A DNA stretch of 64,000 nucleotides, from positions 211,092 to 275,091 of the forward strand of contig CALNXY010000004.1 in assembly GCA_942490705.1 (NCBI GenBank). Reading direction: 5' to 3'. This document shows positions 7,896 to 16,739 of the stretch, in pieces. A program made the position numbers and the translations under genes. Position 1 is the first letter of the stretch, and every line of letters begins with the position of its first letter. This stretch comes from JAGRCP01 sp942490705. GTDB lineage: Bacteria > Chloroflexota > Anaerolineae > Caldilineales > Caldilineaceae. The notes below the pieces were generated by a model. The model ran no database searches. It was not told where the DNA came from and saw only the letters and a list, made by a program, of their open reading frames with translations.

Positions 7896-8197
7896 GGCTC
7901 TGCTTTCCTGCGTTTGATACACCGCTGCATGGTCTACGCGCATGGCTGCCGGCCGGTTTATTTCATACTCTATACGATCTGACCCTACCCATGTGCGCTT
8001 GTGATCATGTAGCATACAGTACATTTGGCGCAAAGAGTGTAGCCGATGCCCCCGTTTTCGGGCTAGCCGGCGCGTTCGAATCCGATCTGAGAGCCCGCCC
8101 CGCGATGCAAGCGCTACCTAACGGCGGCCAGGCCTGTGCTGCCTCCGGTTCGCATTTGAGACGCTCGCCTCGTAAAAGGCATGAGGCGCAGTTGACG

Positions 8198-8267
8198 CAC
8201 TCGGGAACGCCAAGCCCCAGCTTGGCCCGTGTTGTGCTGCCGAGCTGGGGTTCGGCGTTCCCGAGTG
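8198..8267. repeat. Large imperfect palindrome (29-bp arms)
   Basis: The left arm 8198-8226 (begins CACTCGGGAACGCC) and right arm 8239-8267 (ends GGCGTTCCCGAGTG) pair along 29 bases with one true mismatch and two G-T-type pairs, over a 12-base loop. It resembles REP/MITE-type palindromes, or a processed hairpin RNA. No T-run follows. It lies in a 690-base gap between bolA (start 7895) and the helicase gene (start 8586). Confidence 0.6.
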
Positions 8268-8277
8268 TGCTTCGCCT

Positions 8278-8517
8278 CTACTCGTCTACCACCAGCGGCA
8301 GCCAGACGCGCTCACTCAGCTCAACGTTGCTGGGCAAGCTGTAGCTGCCGAACTCGACGCTGGACCTATTGATCAAGTGCGTGCTCAGCATGCGCAAGTA
8401 TAATCGTCTAGTCTTCGAATCGAAAGTCGCTAATTCCCGCCTGCGTTGCAATCGGCCGATTTTTCTATCGCCGGCCGGGTCGCGATCAGCGCTGACTCTC
8501 GTCGCCGGGCCAATTGT
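8278..8517 (-). pseudogene. Possible gene remnant, function unknown
   Basis: On the minus strand a frame is open from about 8517 down to TAG 8278-8280, with no plausible start codon except an internal ATG that would give 38 residues. The translation looks protein-like near its end: RRLYLRMLSTHLINRSSVEF, then GSYSLPSNVELSERVWLPLV. The alternation of polar and hydrophobic residues suggests beta strands. It may be the 3' end of a decayed gene with the palindrome 8198-8267 just beyond its stop. I cannot name the family, and chance openness is possible. Confidence 0.25.
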
Positions 8518-8585
8518 TGCATGGAAGCACCCTCGCTAATAGAATAGGTGCATACTTATCTTTTACTTTCGAATGGCCATCGGTT

Positions 8586-11500
8586 ATGCCCGCCTATCGC
8601 TTGTTACAGCACAAGGACTTTACGCAGAGCCTCAGCGCGCTGCCGCCCACGGCCCAACGCAAGGCCGTCTGGGCACAGGTGCTGCTCGGCGCCAGCGGGC
8701 GCACCCCCGTTGTCAAGGGCACCATGGGACGCAATGCCCGCTGGCGGCGCACGCCCGTACAGGGCAATCACTACTATCTCTGGTGGATCCCCCAAAGCGA
8801 AAGCGCGCTGGAGCGCAACGGTCACGCCGGCCCAAACGGTGCGCGCAATACCATTCTCGTCCATTCCGTCCGCCATCACGATCAGACCGATCAGCCGGTC
8901 AATCTGGGTGCACTCGACGACTATGTGCAGGTGCCGATCGACACGCTCGATCCCCGCTTCGATGAGCAGCGCGCCATCAGCCGCCCGCCAACACCCGGCG
9001 CTGTGAATGTCGCCACCATCAAAGGCTTGCCCGGCAGCGGCAAGACAATTGCCCTGCTCTACCTCTTGCGCGACCTGCTGGCCCGGGACGATGGGGGTCG
9101 TATTCTCTACGTCACCTATACGGCGCGCCTCAAGCGTGCGGCCCAAGAATTTGTGGAAGCCCAATACGTGGCGCGTACCGGCAATGCGCCGGAGAGCTTG
9201 CGCGAGCGTCTGCGCATCGTTACCCTCAACGAGCTGGTGGGCGAGCTGACCGAGCTCGCCATTTACATGGAGCCCTTCGCTGAATTGAAGGAATTTCAGG
9301 CCTTTCTCGACCGCCAGAACCCGGCCGATCTGGGGCCCTGGCGCGCCTACCCGCGCACGCTCTTCACCGAGATCCGCGCTTATTTGCTAGGGCGAGATTT
9401 CCCGGCCGACTATGACTGGGCGCAGGAGAATCTGGGCGGCAGCAGCGTTGACCTGCTTACCTACGCTGAAGAGCGCGGGCTGGAACTGGACGAAGCTGAA
9501 ATTGTTCACAACCTGGCCCACCGCCTGCGTCATATGCGCTACTTCCGCGACCAGACCGCCGCGCGTGCCGCCCTCACGGAACTGATTGCCGGCAACGCTC
9601 CCGACTGGCTTGCGGGCCTGGATGCTCTGGTCATCGACGAAGTGCAGGACCTGACACTCGTGCAGATCGCGCTCGTGGCCGAGCTGCTGCGCCTGCGCGC
9701 CCGGGCTCAGGACGGGCGCGCCCTGACTCTGACCGTGGCCGGCGATGAATCGCAGATTGTCCAGCCCAGTGGCTTCGATTGGGGCATGACCAAGTACATG
9801 CTGGGTGAACAGATCGGCATCTGGCCCGATGAATATGAGTTCCAGTTCCAGCGGCGCGCGCCCGATAACCTGGCCCAAATCATCGACAACAGTTGGCGCT
9901 TCTACAGCCATCTGCCCAAGACTGCCCGACCGAGCGCCAAGCGCGAACGCGTTCTAACCGAGCGGGGGGGAGAAGAGGAGCTTGGCCAGATTTTCGTCAC
10001 CGCGCCGCCCGATGCCTCCTTCCGGGCTGCGGATCTGTTGAGCGTCCTCGCCGGCGGGGACGGCGAGGATGATGACGTGCACGAGCATGCGGCCGTCCTT
10101 CGAACTGCAATTGACGGATTGGCGGGCGAGGATCTGCCCTGGGCCGCGCTCATGGCCGAGCTTTCCAGCCGGCCCGGTCGTGCGCTTGTCGATCTGACAG
10201 AGTCGCTGGTTGCACAGTTGCCGGCTCAGGCCGGCGCGCTGGCGGACGAAATCGTCTACCTGCCCCGCGAGATCAAGGGGCTCGAACGCCACACGATTCT
10301 GATTCACGGGCTGAACGATCTCTATGAACGGGCGTTGGCCCTGAGCGCGGACGAGGGGAAGGGCAACATTCCCCGCTTTGAGGCGCGGCGACTCTTTGAC
10401 GAAATGCGCGTGGCGCTGAGTCGCTCAACCAATCGACTCATTGTGCTGGAACCACCTGCCGCGCCGGTTTTGCGCGAGCTGGGCATCGATGAGATTGACG
10501 GCGCGTCCTCGCTGGGCTGGGCCGATCTGATCTTGGCCATGCAAACCGAAGAGATGTCGGAAATCGAGGCCATCGAAGGCTATTTGCGCGAGGTAGAGGA
10601 CCTGATTGAACTGGATAAGTGGCAGCAGGCCGTGGCGCGCAACCGCCGCGCAGCCCGCCTGGCCCACCGGATCGGCGACGGCGCGTTGCAGCGCCAGGCC
10701 GAGCGACAGCATGTGCTCATCCACCTGCAGCAGGCCGATCGGCTGCTGGCGCGCGAGGCATGGCGCGAAGCCTACGGCGCCAATCGCACCGCCCGTGAAC
10801 TCGCCGCCGCCGCGGACGTCACGGAGCTATGGGGTCAGATTGACGAGCAGCTTGGCCGGATCCAGACCGTCGCGGCCGAGCAGGTTGCCCATCTGCTCAC
10901 GGAAGCGGCTGAAAAACGTGCCGCCGGCGCGCCGGCAGCTGCCTATGCCGCGGCCACCCGCGCCCGCGGCCTGATCGCACTCTTACCGCCCGGCGAGGCC
11001 GTCCAGGCCGTCAGCGACGCAGTGGCCGATGCCGCCTGGGAGTGGGCCATCCAGCTTGTGGCCGACGCCGAAGAGGAGGTTCCGGCGCAAGTCGCAGAGT
11101 TGCTGGCTGAGTCTGCCGCAATGATGACAGATCAAGGTAACGATGCCGGCGCGACGGGCTTGCAGATGCTCAGCGAGCGCTATGCCACACTGCCGCGGCG
11201 GCGCAATCTGAGTGACGAGGACGTGAGCCGCGTCCTCGATTTTGCCGAGGACTACCTTGCGCAGCTCGAACCCCTTCAACCGGAGCCAGTCGCCTACGCT
11301 CACCTCGCCTATTGGCTGCGCGATACCTACGCTGCGTTGGAGGAACACTTTCCTCTCTACTACCGCTGGTCGGCCCTGGCCCAGCGCGTTGGCGCTCTGA
11401 CGAGCGATGATGGCTACCGTACCGATGTGCTCCACCTGGAGCAGCGGCTGGACGCGATCTTCGAGCGCGCCGGGGCCATGCAGCAACTCTGGGACGGCGA

Positions 11501-11807
11501 TCTGGACCTGCAGCGTTTCCGCATCCTGTTGGCTGGTCTCCACGGGGATCACGCCACGGCCTCGACGTCGTGGGAAGCCCTCGATGAATTTTCCCAGGCA
11601 GCAGATGAAGCACGCCTGGCCGGTGACATGGAGCGGGCCTATCAGCTCTTGCGTCAAGCCAAGTTGCCCATTGACGAAGAACTGGCCACCGCGGTCAAAC
11701 TCCTCCGTCTCCTCGACCAGGTCGAGCAGAAGCACAGCAACCTCCGCCCCAACGAACGCGCCGCCATCCTCCAACGCATCGCCGCCCTCGCCGAGAAACT
11801 CAACTAA
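8586..11807 (+). CDS. SF1 (UvrD-like) helicase with RelE/ParE-like N-terminal domain and long helical C-terminus
   Basis: 1073 residues from ATG 8586; the frame extends upstream to 8514 but the conserved-looking N-terminus begins MPAYRLLQHKDF. No clear Shine-Dalgarno. Residues 1-110 look like a RelE/ParE toxin fold: a helix pair LPPTAQRKAVWAQVLL, then strands around GNHYYLWWIP and NTILVHSVRHHDQ. Residues 140-640 are a helicase: Walker A GLPGSGKT (147-154), Walker B VIDEVQD (near 350), VAGDESQIVQPSGFDW with QRRAPDNL, and REIKGLERHTILIHG with FDEMRVALSRSTNRLIV (motifs V-VI). Residues 650-1073 are Ala/Glu/Arg-rich helices, perhaps TPR-like. It probably acts on DNA. RelE-helicase fusions are known from other genomes, but their job is unsettled. 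Confidence 0.75.
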   Translation: MPAYRLLQHKDFTQSLSALPPTAQRKAVWAQVLLGASGRTPVVKGTMGRNARWRRTPVQGNHYYLWWIPQSESALERNGHAGPNGARNTILVHSVRHHDQTDQPVNLGALDDYVQVPIDTLDPRFDEQRAISRPPTPGAVNVATIKGLPGSGKTIALLYLLRDLLARDDGGRILYVTYTARLKRAAQEFVEAQYVARTGNAPESLRERLRIVTLNELVGELTELAIYMEPFAELKEFQAFLDRQNPADLGPWRAYPRTLFTEIRAYLLGRDFPADYDWAQENLGGSSVDLLTYAEERGLELDEAEIVHNLAHRLRHMRYFRDQTAARAALTELIAGNAPDWLAGLDALVIDEVQDLTLVQIALVAELLRLRARAQDGRALTLTVAGDESQIVQPSGFDWGMTKYMLGEQIGIWPDEYEFQFQRRAPDNLAQIIDNSWRFYSHLPKTARPSAKRERVLTERGGEEELGQIFVTAPPDASFRAADLLSVLAGGDGEDDDVHEHAAVLRTAIDGLAGEDLPWAALMAELSSRPGRALVDLTESLVAQLPAQAGALADEIVYLPREIKGLERHTILIHGLNDLYERALALSADEGKGNIPRFEARRLFDEMRVALSRSTNRLIVLEPPAAPVLRELGIDEIDGASSLGWADLILAMQTEEMSEIEAIEGYLREVEDLIELDKWQQAVARNRRAARLAHRIGDGALQRQAERQHVLIHLQQADRLLAREAWREAYGANRTARELAAAADVTELWGQIDEQLGRIQTVAAEQVAHLLTEAAEKRAAGAPAAAYAAATRARGLIALLPPGEAVQAVSDAVADAAWEWAIQLVADAEEEVPAQVAELLAESAAMMTDQGNDAGATGLQMLSERYATLPRRRNLSDEDVSRVLDFAEDYLAQLEPLQPEPVAYAHLAYWLRDTYAALEEHFPLYYRWSALAQRVGALTSDDGYRTDVLHLEQRLDAIFERAGAMQQLWDGDLDLQRFRILLAGLHGDHATASTSWEALDEFSQAADEARLAGDMERAYQLLRQAKLPIDEELATAVKLLRLLDQVEQKHSNLRPNERAAILQRIAALAEKLN

Positions 11808-11855
11808 ACGCGGAGCGCGGAGTGTATTGTGCCCATACCTCATCACCCCACCATT

Positions 11856-11953
11856 ATTGGCATAGGGTGCATCCCATTTTGGGGGCGGTGCACGAACGGA
11901 CTAATCGCTTTCTCTAGAGCAGCCCCCAAATGTGGTATGCACCCATTGGCATA
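11856..11953. mobile_element. 80-bp palindromic MITE-like element, copy 1, with 9-bp target duplication
   Basis: The 80-base element 11865-11944 begins GGGTGCATCCCATTTTGGGG and ends in the near-complement CCCCCAAATGTGGTATGCACCC (ends 11944). It is flanked on both sides by ATTGGCATA (11856-11864 and 11945-11953). The centre holds CGAACGGACT and TCGCTTTCTCTAG. A second 80-base copy lies in reverse orientation at 34720-34799. There is no coding capacity, so any mobility needs a transposase from elsewhere. Confidence 0.7.
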
Positions 11954-12041
11954 GACCGAATTGACAATCGACCACCGACCACCGACAATTGACCTTTGTC
12001 AATCTGCAAAAATCAATCTTCAACGTTGGGCGGCCTTCCTC

Positions 12042-12470
12042 ATGCGCAGTCAACCTGATTATTACTACATTCAATCTGCGGTCGTTCCCTACCGCATACG
12101 CGATGGCAAGATCGAGATCCTGCTCATTACTTCGCGCCGGCGCAAGCGTTGGGTTGTGCCCAAGGGCATCGTTGAGCCGGACCTTTCGCCCAGTGAATCT
12201 GCGGCCCGCGAGGCGTGGGAAGAGGCCGGCATCGAGGGGACCGTTGCGCCCGAGCCGCTGGGCACCTATACGTATACGAAGTGGGGCGACCTGTGTACCG
12301 TCACCGTGTACCCCATGCGCGTCGAAGTTGAGCTGCAGAACTGGCCGGAAGAGTTTCGCGATCGAACGTGGGTCTCGGTCAAAAAGGCGATCAAGCGTGT
12401 TCGTGAAGATGAGCTGAAGCTGTTGATCGGTGATCTAGCCGCGTCGCTGCAGGGACAAGTTGCCGAATGA
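12042..12470 (+). CDS. NUDIX hydrolase (DIPP/MutT-like)
   Basis: 142 residues from ATG 12042; the longer frame from TTG 11961 runs through a dispersed AATTGAC repeat and is not conserved-looking. It contains a NUDIX box, KGIVEPDLSPSESAAREAWE followed by EAGI, with the metal-binding REAWEEAG core intact. The first Glu of the canonical box is replaced by Leu, as in the diphosphoinositol-polyphosphate-hydrolase-like subgroup. The substrate is unknown. Its stop overlaps the next gene's start (ATGA, 12467-12470), so it is translationally coupled to an SCP2-like protein and then a helicase. Confidence 0.85.
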   Translation: MRSQPDYYYIQSAVVPYRIRDGKIEILLITSRRRKRWVVPKGIVEPDLSPSESAAREAWEEAGIEGTVAPEPLGTYTYTKWGDLCTVTVYPMRVEVELQNWPEEFRDRTWVSVKKAIKRVREDELKLLIGDLAASLQGQVAE

Positions 12471-13009
12471 TCGCCAGTCGCTCTCTGCCAAGTGAAGGCG
12501 GTGGTGATTCCCACATCCTGCGCCTTGCCGCCCTCTTTGCCGATGATCCCGTCTGGCGCGACGCTATGGCGCACCTCCGCCAGGGCGTCACCAGCGCGCT
12601 CTATTTTAGTCACAGGCCCGGCGAAGTCTGGCATTTTGTTCAGACGGAAGATGGCGTGCAGGTGCAATCGGGGGCGGCTAAGCGGCCCGATTTTGCCTTC
12701 TGCTTCACGCCAGCGTCTGTCGACCAGTTGGCCGCCGTAGACGGGGATATTGGTGACGTGGCCGTGACGCTCTTTGACCTGATCCTGAGCGAGGATCCGA
12801 AGCGGCGAGTGGGCTTCCGCGTGCTTGCGCCTTTCTGGCGACTCGTGCGCAACGGTCACGTGCGTTTGCTACTGGACGGCGGCCCCAGCGTCCTGTCTTA
12901 TGGCGCGGCCCACGGCGTTGGCAGCGTCGGCCAGCTGCGTGCGTTTGTCGCAACGCTGCGCGCCGATGATGCCGCCGCGGTTGCGCCGACGTCGGACGGC
13001 TGCTGCTGA
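12467..13009 (+). CDS. SCP2-like domain protein, function unknown
   Basis: 180 residues, overlapping the NUDIX gene by 4 bases and the following helicase gene by 1 base. The middle (about residues 25-120), with SALYFSHRPGEVWHFVQ, RPDFAFCFTPASVDQL and DIGDVAVTLFDLIL, resembles the SCP2 sterol-carrier/lipid-transfer fold by strand-helix pattern. The resemblance is by eye only. The C-terminus ends in a Ser/Asp-rich tail with paired Cys (DGCC). No signal peptide or membrane segment. Tight overlaps on both sides suggest a joint function with NUDIX and helicase. Confidence 0.55.
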   Translation: MIASRSLPSEGGGDSHILRLAALFADDPVWRDAMAHLRQGVTSALYFSHRPGEVWHFVQTEDGVQVQSGAAKRPDFAFCFTPASVDQLAAVDGDIGDVAVTLFDLILSEDPKRRVGFRVLAPFWRLVRNGHVRLLLDGGPSVLSYGAAHGVGSVGQLRAFVATLRADDAAAVAPTSDGCC

Positions 13010-14829
13010 TGGCCAGGCAGTCCGTCCGGCTGACCGAGCAACAGCAGGCCATTGTCAACCACACGACCGGGCCGGCGCTGGTCGTCGCTGTGGCCGGCGC
13101 GGGCAAGACGACCGCCATGGTCCATCGCATCGCCAATCTGGTGCGCAACCGCGTCTTTTCCGCCGAGCAAATTCTTGCCACGTCCTTCAATCGCGACGCC
13201 ACCGAGCAGGTGCGCAAGGCGCTCCAGCGCTGGCCGAGCTGTAAGCCTGTGCGCGTCCAGACGCTGCATAGCTTGGGGTATAGCATCATTCGCCTCGGGG
13301 TCGAGCGGGGCGCGCTACCGCCCTTTACAGCGAAGGGCAACCTCGACACATCGGGCCGCCGGACGCTACGTGCGGCCATCGACCAGGCACGTGTCGCCAA
13401 TCTTGCCTTTGCCCCACGGCTCGACCATTTCGACTGGGACGATTTCCTCACCTATGTGGGCGCGTGCAAGGCCAATCTGGTCTACGCCGATCTGCGCAAC
13501 GAGGCGCTGCCGCGCGGCGTGCGCAAGCTGGCTCAACAGGCCCGACCACCCCAGGATCGTCCCTGGTTTCTCGAGTTATACCAGCTCTATGAGCAGGTGC
13601 GCCTGGCGCATAACTGGCTCACCTTCGACGACATGCTGCTCAGCGCCTGGGCCTTGCTGGTGCGCTATCCTGAATTTTTGGCCAACGTGCAGGCGCGCTA
13701 TCGATGCGTGATTGTTGACGAATACCAGGACGTCAACCTGGTCCAGGCCGAGATCCTTGATCTACTGACCCGGCCCCACGGCAACTACATGGCCATCGGC
13801 GACGACGATCAGACCATCTACACTTGGCGCGGGGCCAGCCCCGACTTCTTTCTCGGCTTTGCCAAACGCTACCGTGCACCCATCTACTACATGACCGAAA
13901 ATTTCCGCGGCCGGGCGTCCCAGTTGAGCCTGGCCAATCAGGTGATTGTCCACAACAGGCGCCGCCAGCCCAAGCAGCTTGATCTCGTGCGCGGCTTTGG
14001 CGGCCACACGGGGCTCACGCTCCACGGTTCAAGCACGGAGATGGCGTTTGCCATGGCTGGCGATATGAAGGCATTGCTGCAGCAGGGCGTTAAGCCACAG
14101 GAGATGGCGGTGCTGGTGCGCGTCTACGCCCAGACGCCGCCGATTGAAGAAGCGCTGCGCGGGGCAGGAGTTCCCTACGAGATCATTGGCGATGTGCCCT
14201 TCTATCAGCGGACGGCAGCAGCGCAGACGGCAACCACCCAGCCTCCCCGGCCCGCGCCAAAAGCGGGCGGCGCCGTGCGCATCCTGAGCATCTTCCGCGC
14301 CAAGGGCATGGAGTGGCCGGCGGTCTTTGTGCCCGACTGCAATGACGGCGTTTTGCCGTTGGCCAAAGCCGATCGGCCTGAAGAAGAGCGCCGCCTCTTT
14401 TACGTCGCACTCACCCGCGCTCAAGAGCGCATCTATCTCTATGCGCTCAACACCAAGGCGCTGTCGCCCTATTTGGTCCAGGCCAACTATAGCGAAACGC
14501 TCATGACTACCGCAGCCGTGGGCCAGGCGCTGGCACGCGATCCGGGGACGTGGCAGCCGGCCGATTACATCGCGGTTGGCGTGAATGCCAAACGCCTCTA
14601 CCTGTTGGGCTATCTGGCACGGCGCTGGCCGGCCTCGCCTGACGCACGGGCAAGGGTGGCCCACTCCGTGCTGGCGTTTTATGCGCTGCTGCGCAAGCGG
14701 CGTCTTCTGCGCAGGCTGCAAATCGGGCGGGAAGATGTCCGCTTCTGGCAGGAGATGGCCGGCGCGCGTTCCAATCCGCCCGCGCTGGAACTGGCCGGCA
14801 TGGATGAGCTATTGCGCCAAATCGTGTGA
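13009..14829 (+). CDS. Short SF1 UvrD-like helicase
   Basis: 606 residues, clearly shorter than PcrA/UvrD (~720-810). Motifs are complete: Q-motif LTEQQQAIVNH, Walker A VAGAGKTT (near 28-35), TSFNRDATEQV (Ia), DEYQDVN (II), GDDDQTIYTWRGA (III), FRAKGMEWPAVFVPDC (V) and EERRLFYVALTRAQERIY (VI). The 2B-type insertion is reduced, and a ~110-residue C-terminal helical extension follows motif VI. The start ATG overlaps the previous stop by one base (TGATG). It is distinct from pcrA at 32249-34684, so it is an accessory repair or defence helicase; role inferred only. Confidence 0.88.
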   Translation: MARQSVRLTEQQQAIVNHTTGPALVVAVAGAGKTTAMVHRIANLVRNRVFSAEQILATSFNRDATEQVRKALQRWPSCKPVRVQTLHSLGYSIIRLGVERGALPPFTAKGNLDTSGRRTLRAAIDQARVANLAFAPRLDHFDWDDFLTYVGACKANLVYADLRNEALPRGVRKLAQQARPPQDRPWFLELYQLYEQVRLAHNWLTFDDMLLSAWALLVRYPEFLANVQARYRCVIVDEYQDVNLVQAEILDLLTRPHGNYMAIGDDDQTIYTWRGASPDFFLGFAKRYRAPIYYMTENFRGRASQLSLANQVIVHNRRRQPKQLDLVRGFGGHTGLTLHGSSTEMAFAMAGDMKALLQQGVKPQEMAVLVRVYAQTPPIEEALRGAGVPYEIIGDVPFYQRTAAAQTATTQPPRPAPKAGGAVRILSIFRAKGMEWPAVFVPDCNDGVLPLAKADRPEEERRLFYVALTRAQERIYLYALNTKALSPYLVQANYSETLMTTAAVGQALARDPGTWQPADYIAVGVNAKRLYLLGYLARRWPASPDARARVAHSVLAFYALLRKRRLLRRLQIGREDVRFWQEMAGARSNPPALELAGMDELLRQIV

Positions 14830-14866
14830 GTGCGTCGCGATTGAGAGCCCGATGGGTCACGGCTCG

Positions 14867-15682
14867 CTAGGTTGGCGCTAGCACTGTTGTTTTCGTGTAG
14901 CCAAGCGAAAAGCCGAGCCGCTCGACGTTGCGTTGGGATGCGGTACCGGGTGTGGTGCCAACCGCGGCGAGGTCGCAGCCCTGCTTGCTGGCATAGCGCA
15001 GGCGTGCGTGCAGCAGCGCGTGCTGAACGCCCAGTCGACGGAAGGCGCTGCGCGTGGCCGTCGAGAAGCAAATCGCCACACCATCGTGGATGGCCAGTGC
15101 ACCGCCGCCGGCGGGCGCATCGCCCACCCAGGCCATGAAACAGGTCGTCTCCTGCTTGTGCGCGTTAGCGAGGGGGATCACGACGTCGGCATCTTCAAAT
15201 ACGCTCGCACCGCTAAAGCCGGCGCTGACGACCTGGGCCCACAATAGTCGTTGGGCGGGCGTGATGGTCTCAATGCGCAGATGCTTGTGGGGGGGCACGG
15301 CTTGATCCGGCACTGGCACGGCCAGGTCGCGCCACCAGATATTCTTGAAGCTCTGAATTGCATAGCCCCGACGCAACAAGGCCGGTGCCAACGACGAGTC
15401 GGCCAGGGGGCAGAGGTCCACGCTGGCGGCAAGCGCCCGGGCGTTGAAGAAGCTTGCCGCTTCATCCATCGTCGCCTCTGCGACGGGCGCGTGCATAGCC
15501 AGGCCATAGATGCGATTAATGGGCGAGTTAGGGCCAACGTAGACGGCCAGCCCGTCGCCGATTCTTGCATGAGCACAGGCGAAGTCGGGGCGGAGCAGCG
15601 CCTGGGTTTGCGCGTAGTCAAGCGTGCTGGCTTGTTCCGCATCTTCCAGCCGCCTGGCCAGCGTCAGATCATGAAGGTACAT
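14867..15682 (-). CDS. GNAT-family N-acetyltransferase
   Basis: 271 residues. The C-terminal half carries the acetyl-CoA-binding pattern RSAFRRLGVQHALLHARLRY followed by GTTPGTASQRNVERLGFSLGYTK, typical of GNAT enzymes. The N-terminal half (1-120) appears to be a second, degenerate GNAT-like module. The substrate is unknown. It begins 3 bases after the stop of the upstream glutamine-amidotransferase-type hydrolase gene, so the two are almost certainly one operon. Confidence 0.8.
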   Translation of the reverse strand: MYLHDLTLARRLEDAEQASTLDYAQTQALLRPDFACAHARIGDGLAVYVGPNSPINRIYGLAMHAPVAEATMDEAASFFNARALAASVDLCPLADSSLAPALLRRGYAIQSFKNIWWRDLAVPVPDQAVPPHKHLRIETITPAQRLLWAQVVSAGFSGASVFEDADVVIPLANAHKQETTCFMAWVGDAPAGGGALAIHDGVAICFSTATRSAFRRLGVQHALLHARLRYASKQGCDLAAVGTTPGTASQRNVERLGFSLGYTKTTVLAPT

Positions 15683-15685
15683 GAT

Positions 15686-16426
15686 CTACCGACAAGCCTC
15701 CAGGAAGTCCTTCCAGAGCAACTGATGGGCCGGCGGCAATTCAAAGAGCCGTTCGGGATGCCACTGTACGCCAATCATCCAGCGATGGGTATCACTCTCA
15801 ATCGCTTCCACCAGCCACTCGTCCGGGACTGCCGTGCCCGCCGATTGAAAAACAGGCGCCAGGGTTTCTGAACTGAGCCCCTGATGGTGATACGTGTTGA
15901 CGGGCAAGCACTCCTGGCCAACGACAGCTCGGATCTGGCTCCCGCTGCGCACATGCACATCGTGAAGCGTTGGCGCGGCTTTGGCGGAGCGATGGCCCTC
16001 AAAGTGCTGGACCATACCGCCGCCGGCCGCGACGTTCATCACCTGGCAACCGCGGCAGATCCCAAATGTAGGCAGATCGAGCGCCAGGGCGCGGCGGGCG
16101 AGACTGAGCTCCAGCTCATCTCGCTTGCGGTCGATGGCGGCAGGATTGGCGCCAGCCAGTTCTTCACCAAAATAGTTGGGGTGCACGTCGCCGCCGCCGG
16201 CCAGGATGAGGCCATCGAGACTATCGAGGATCTCATCGGGCAGGCGGCCGATCGCATCAGGGGTGAAGCGGACGCCGTCGGGCAGTGTAGCCGGCGTGTC
16301 GGGCGCAAGCACCACGCTCTGTGCGCCCAACGCTTGCAATACGTTCAGGTAGTGTTGCGTGTTCTCGCTCACCCATTCGGCGTTGCCGTAACGGGTGGTG
16401 ACGCCAACGATTGGCCCTTTGTCCAT
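15686..16426 (-). CDS. Class I glutamine amidotransferase-type hydrolase (gamma-glutamyl-gamma-aminobutyrate hydrolase-like, peptidase C26)
   Basis: 246 residues from ATG 16426, selected for its AGGAG site 10 bases upstream; the longer frame to 16579 lacks one. It starts PIVGVTTRYGN, has DGLILAGGGDVHP near 71-83, the nucleophile elbow FGICRGCQ (Cys124) and the His/Glu pair GVQWHPERL near the end. This matches the PuuD family that removes gamma-glutamyl groups from gamma-glutamylated amines or GABA. Pairing with an acetyltransferase gene 3 bases downstream hints at amine or amino-acid metabolism. Exact substrate not determinable. Confidence 0.88.
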   Translation of the reverse strand: MDKGPIVGVTTRYGNAEWVSENTQHYLNVLQALGAQSVVLAPDTPATLPDGVRFTPDAIGRLPDEILDSLDGLILAGGGDVHPNYFGEELAGANPAAIDRKRDELELSLARRALALDLPTFGICRGCQVMNVAAGGGMVQHFEGHRSAKAAPTLHDVHVRSGSQIRAVVGQECLPVNTYHHQGLSSETLAPVFQSAGTAVPDEWLVEAIESDTHRWMIGVQWHPERLFELPPAHQLLWKDFLEACR

Positions 16427-16577
16427 GGAACAATACTCCTGCGCTGTATGGTGAACGTGTGGCAAGTGCATCTCGATTAACTGCGTTGCCGTCGAATGTT
16501 TTTTTGCTCCCGGCAGTATAGCATAGGAAATCAACGCGTTGAATCGAAACGGAAGGGAGCATGCGGCATCGTCGGCC

Positions 16578-16658
16578 ACTGTGCGCCTACTGTGCGCCTA
16601 CTGTACGCCTGCGAAGTTGTCGCCGCTGTGATCGGCAACGTAAGCGCCGCTTACGTTG
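16578..16658. repeat. Three 11-bp tandem units and a 10-bp inverted repeat between divergent genes
   Basis: ACTGTGCGCCT is present at 16578-16588 and 16589-16599, then ACTGTACGCCT at 16600-16610. Next comes CAACGTAAGC (16636-16645), loop GCC, GCTTACGTTG (16649-16658), a perfect 10-bp hairpin or operator. They lie in the 313-base region between the divergent hydrolase (start 16426) and penicillin acylase gene (start 16740). Promoters for both genes must be here, but I see no consensus pair. Confidence 0.5.
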
Positions 16659-16739
16659 CGCCGCTTGGCCGCAATCGTGGTAACCTGAAGCAGATCGCAC
16701 GTATCACAGCAGCAACTGACTGATTAGGAAGCATTGCCC

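Noticed and set aside
8060..8090. GCGTTCGAATCCGATC resembling a tRNA T-arm
   Set aside because: The flanking bases do not pair into a T-stem and no acceptor or anticodon arm can be assembled nearby.
11961..12041. Upstream in-frame extension of the NUDIX gene from TTG 11961
   Set aside because: It runs through the AATTGAC/ACCACCGACC repeat and lacks a ribosome site; ATG 12042 begins the conserved part.
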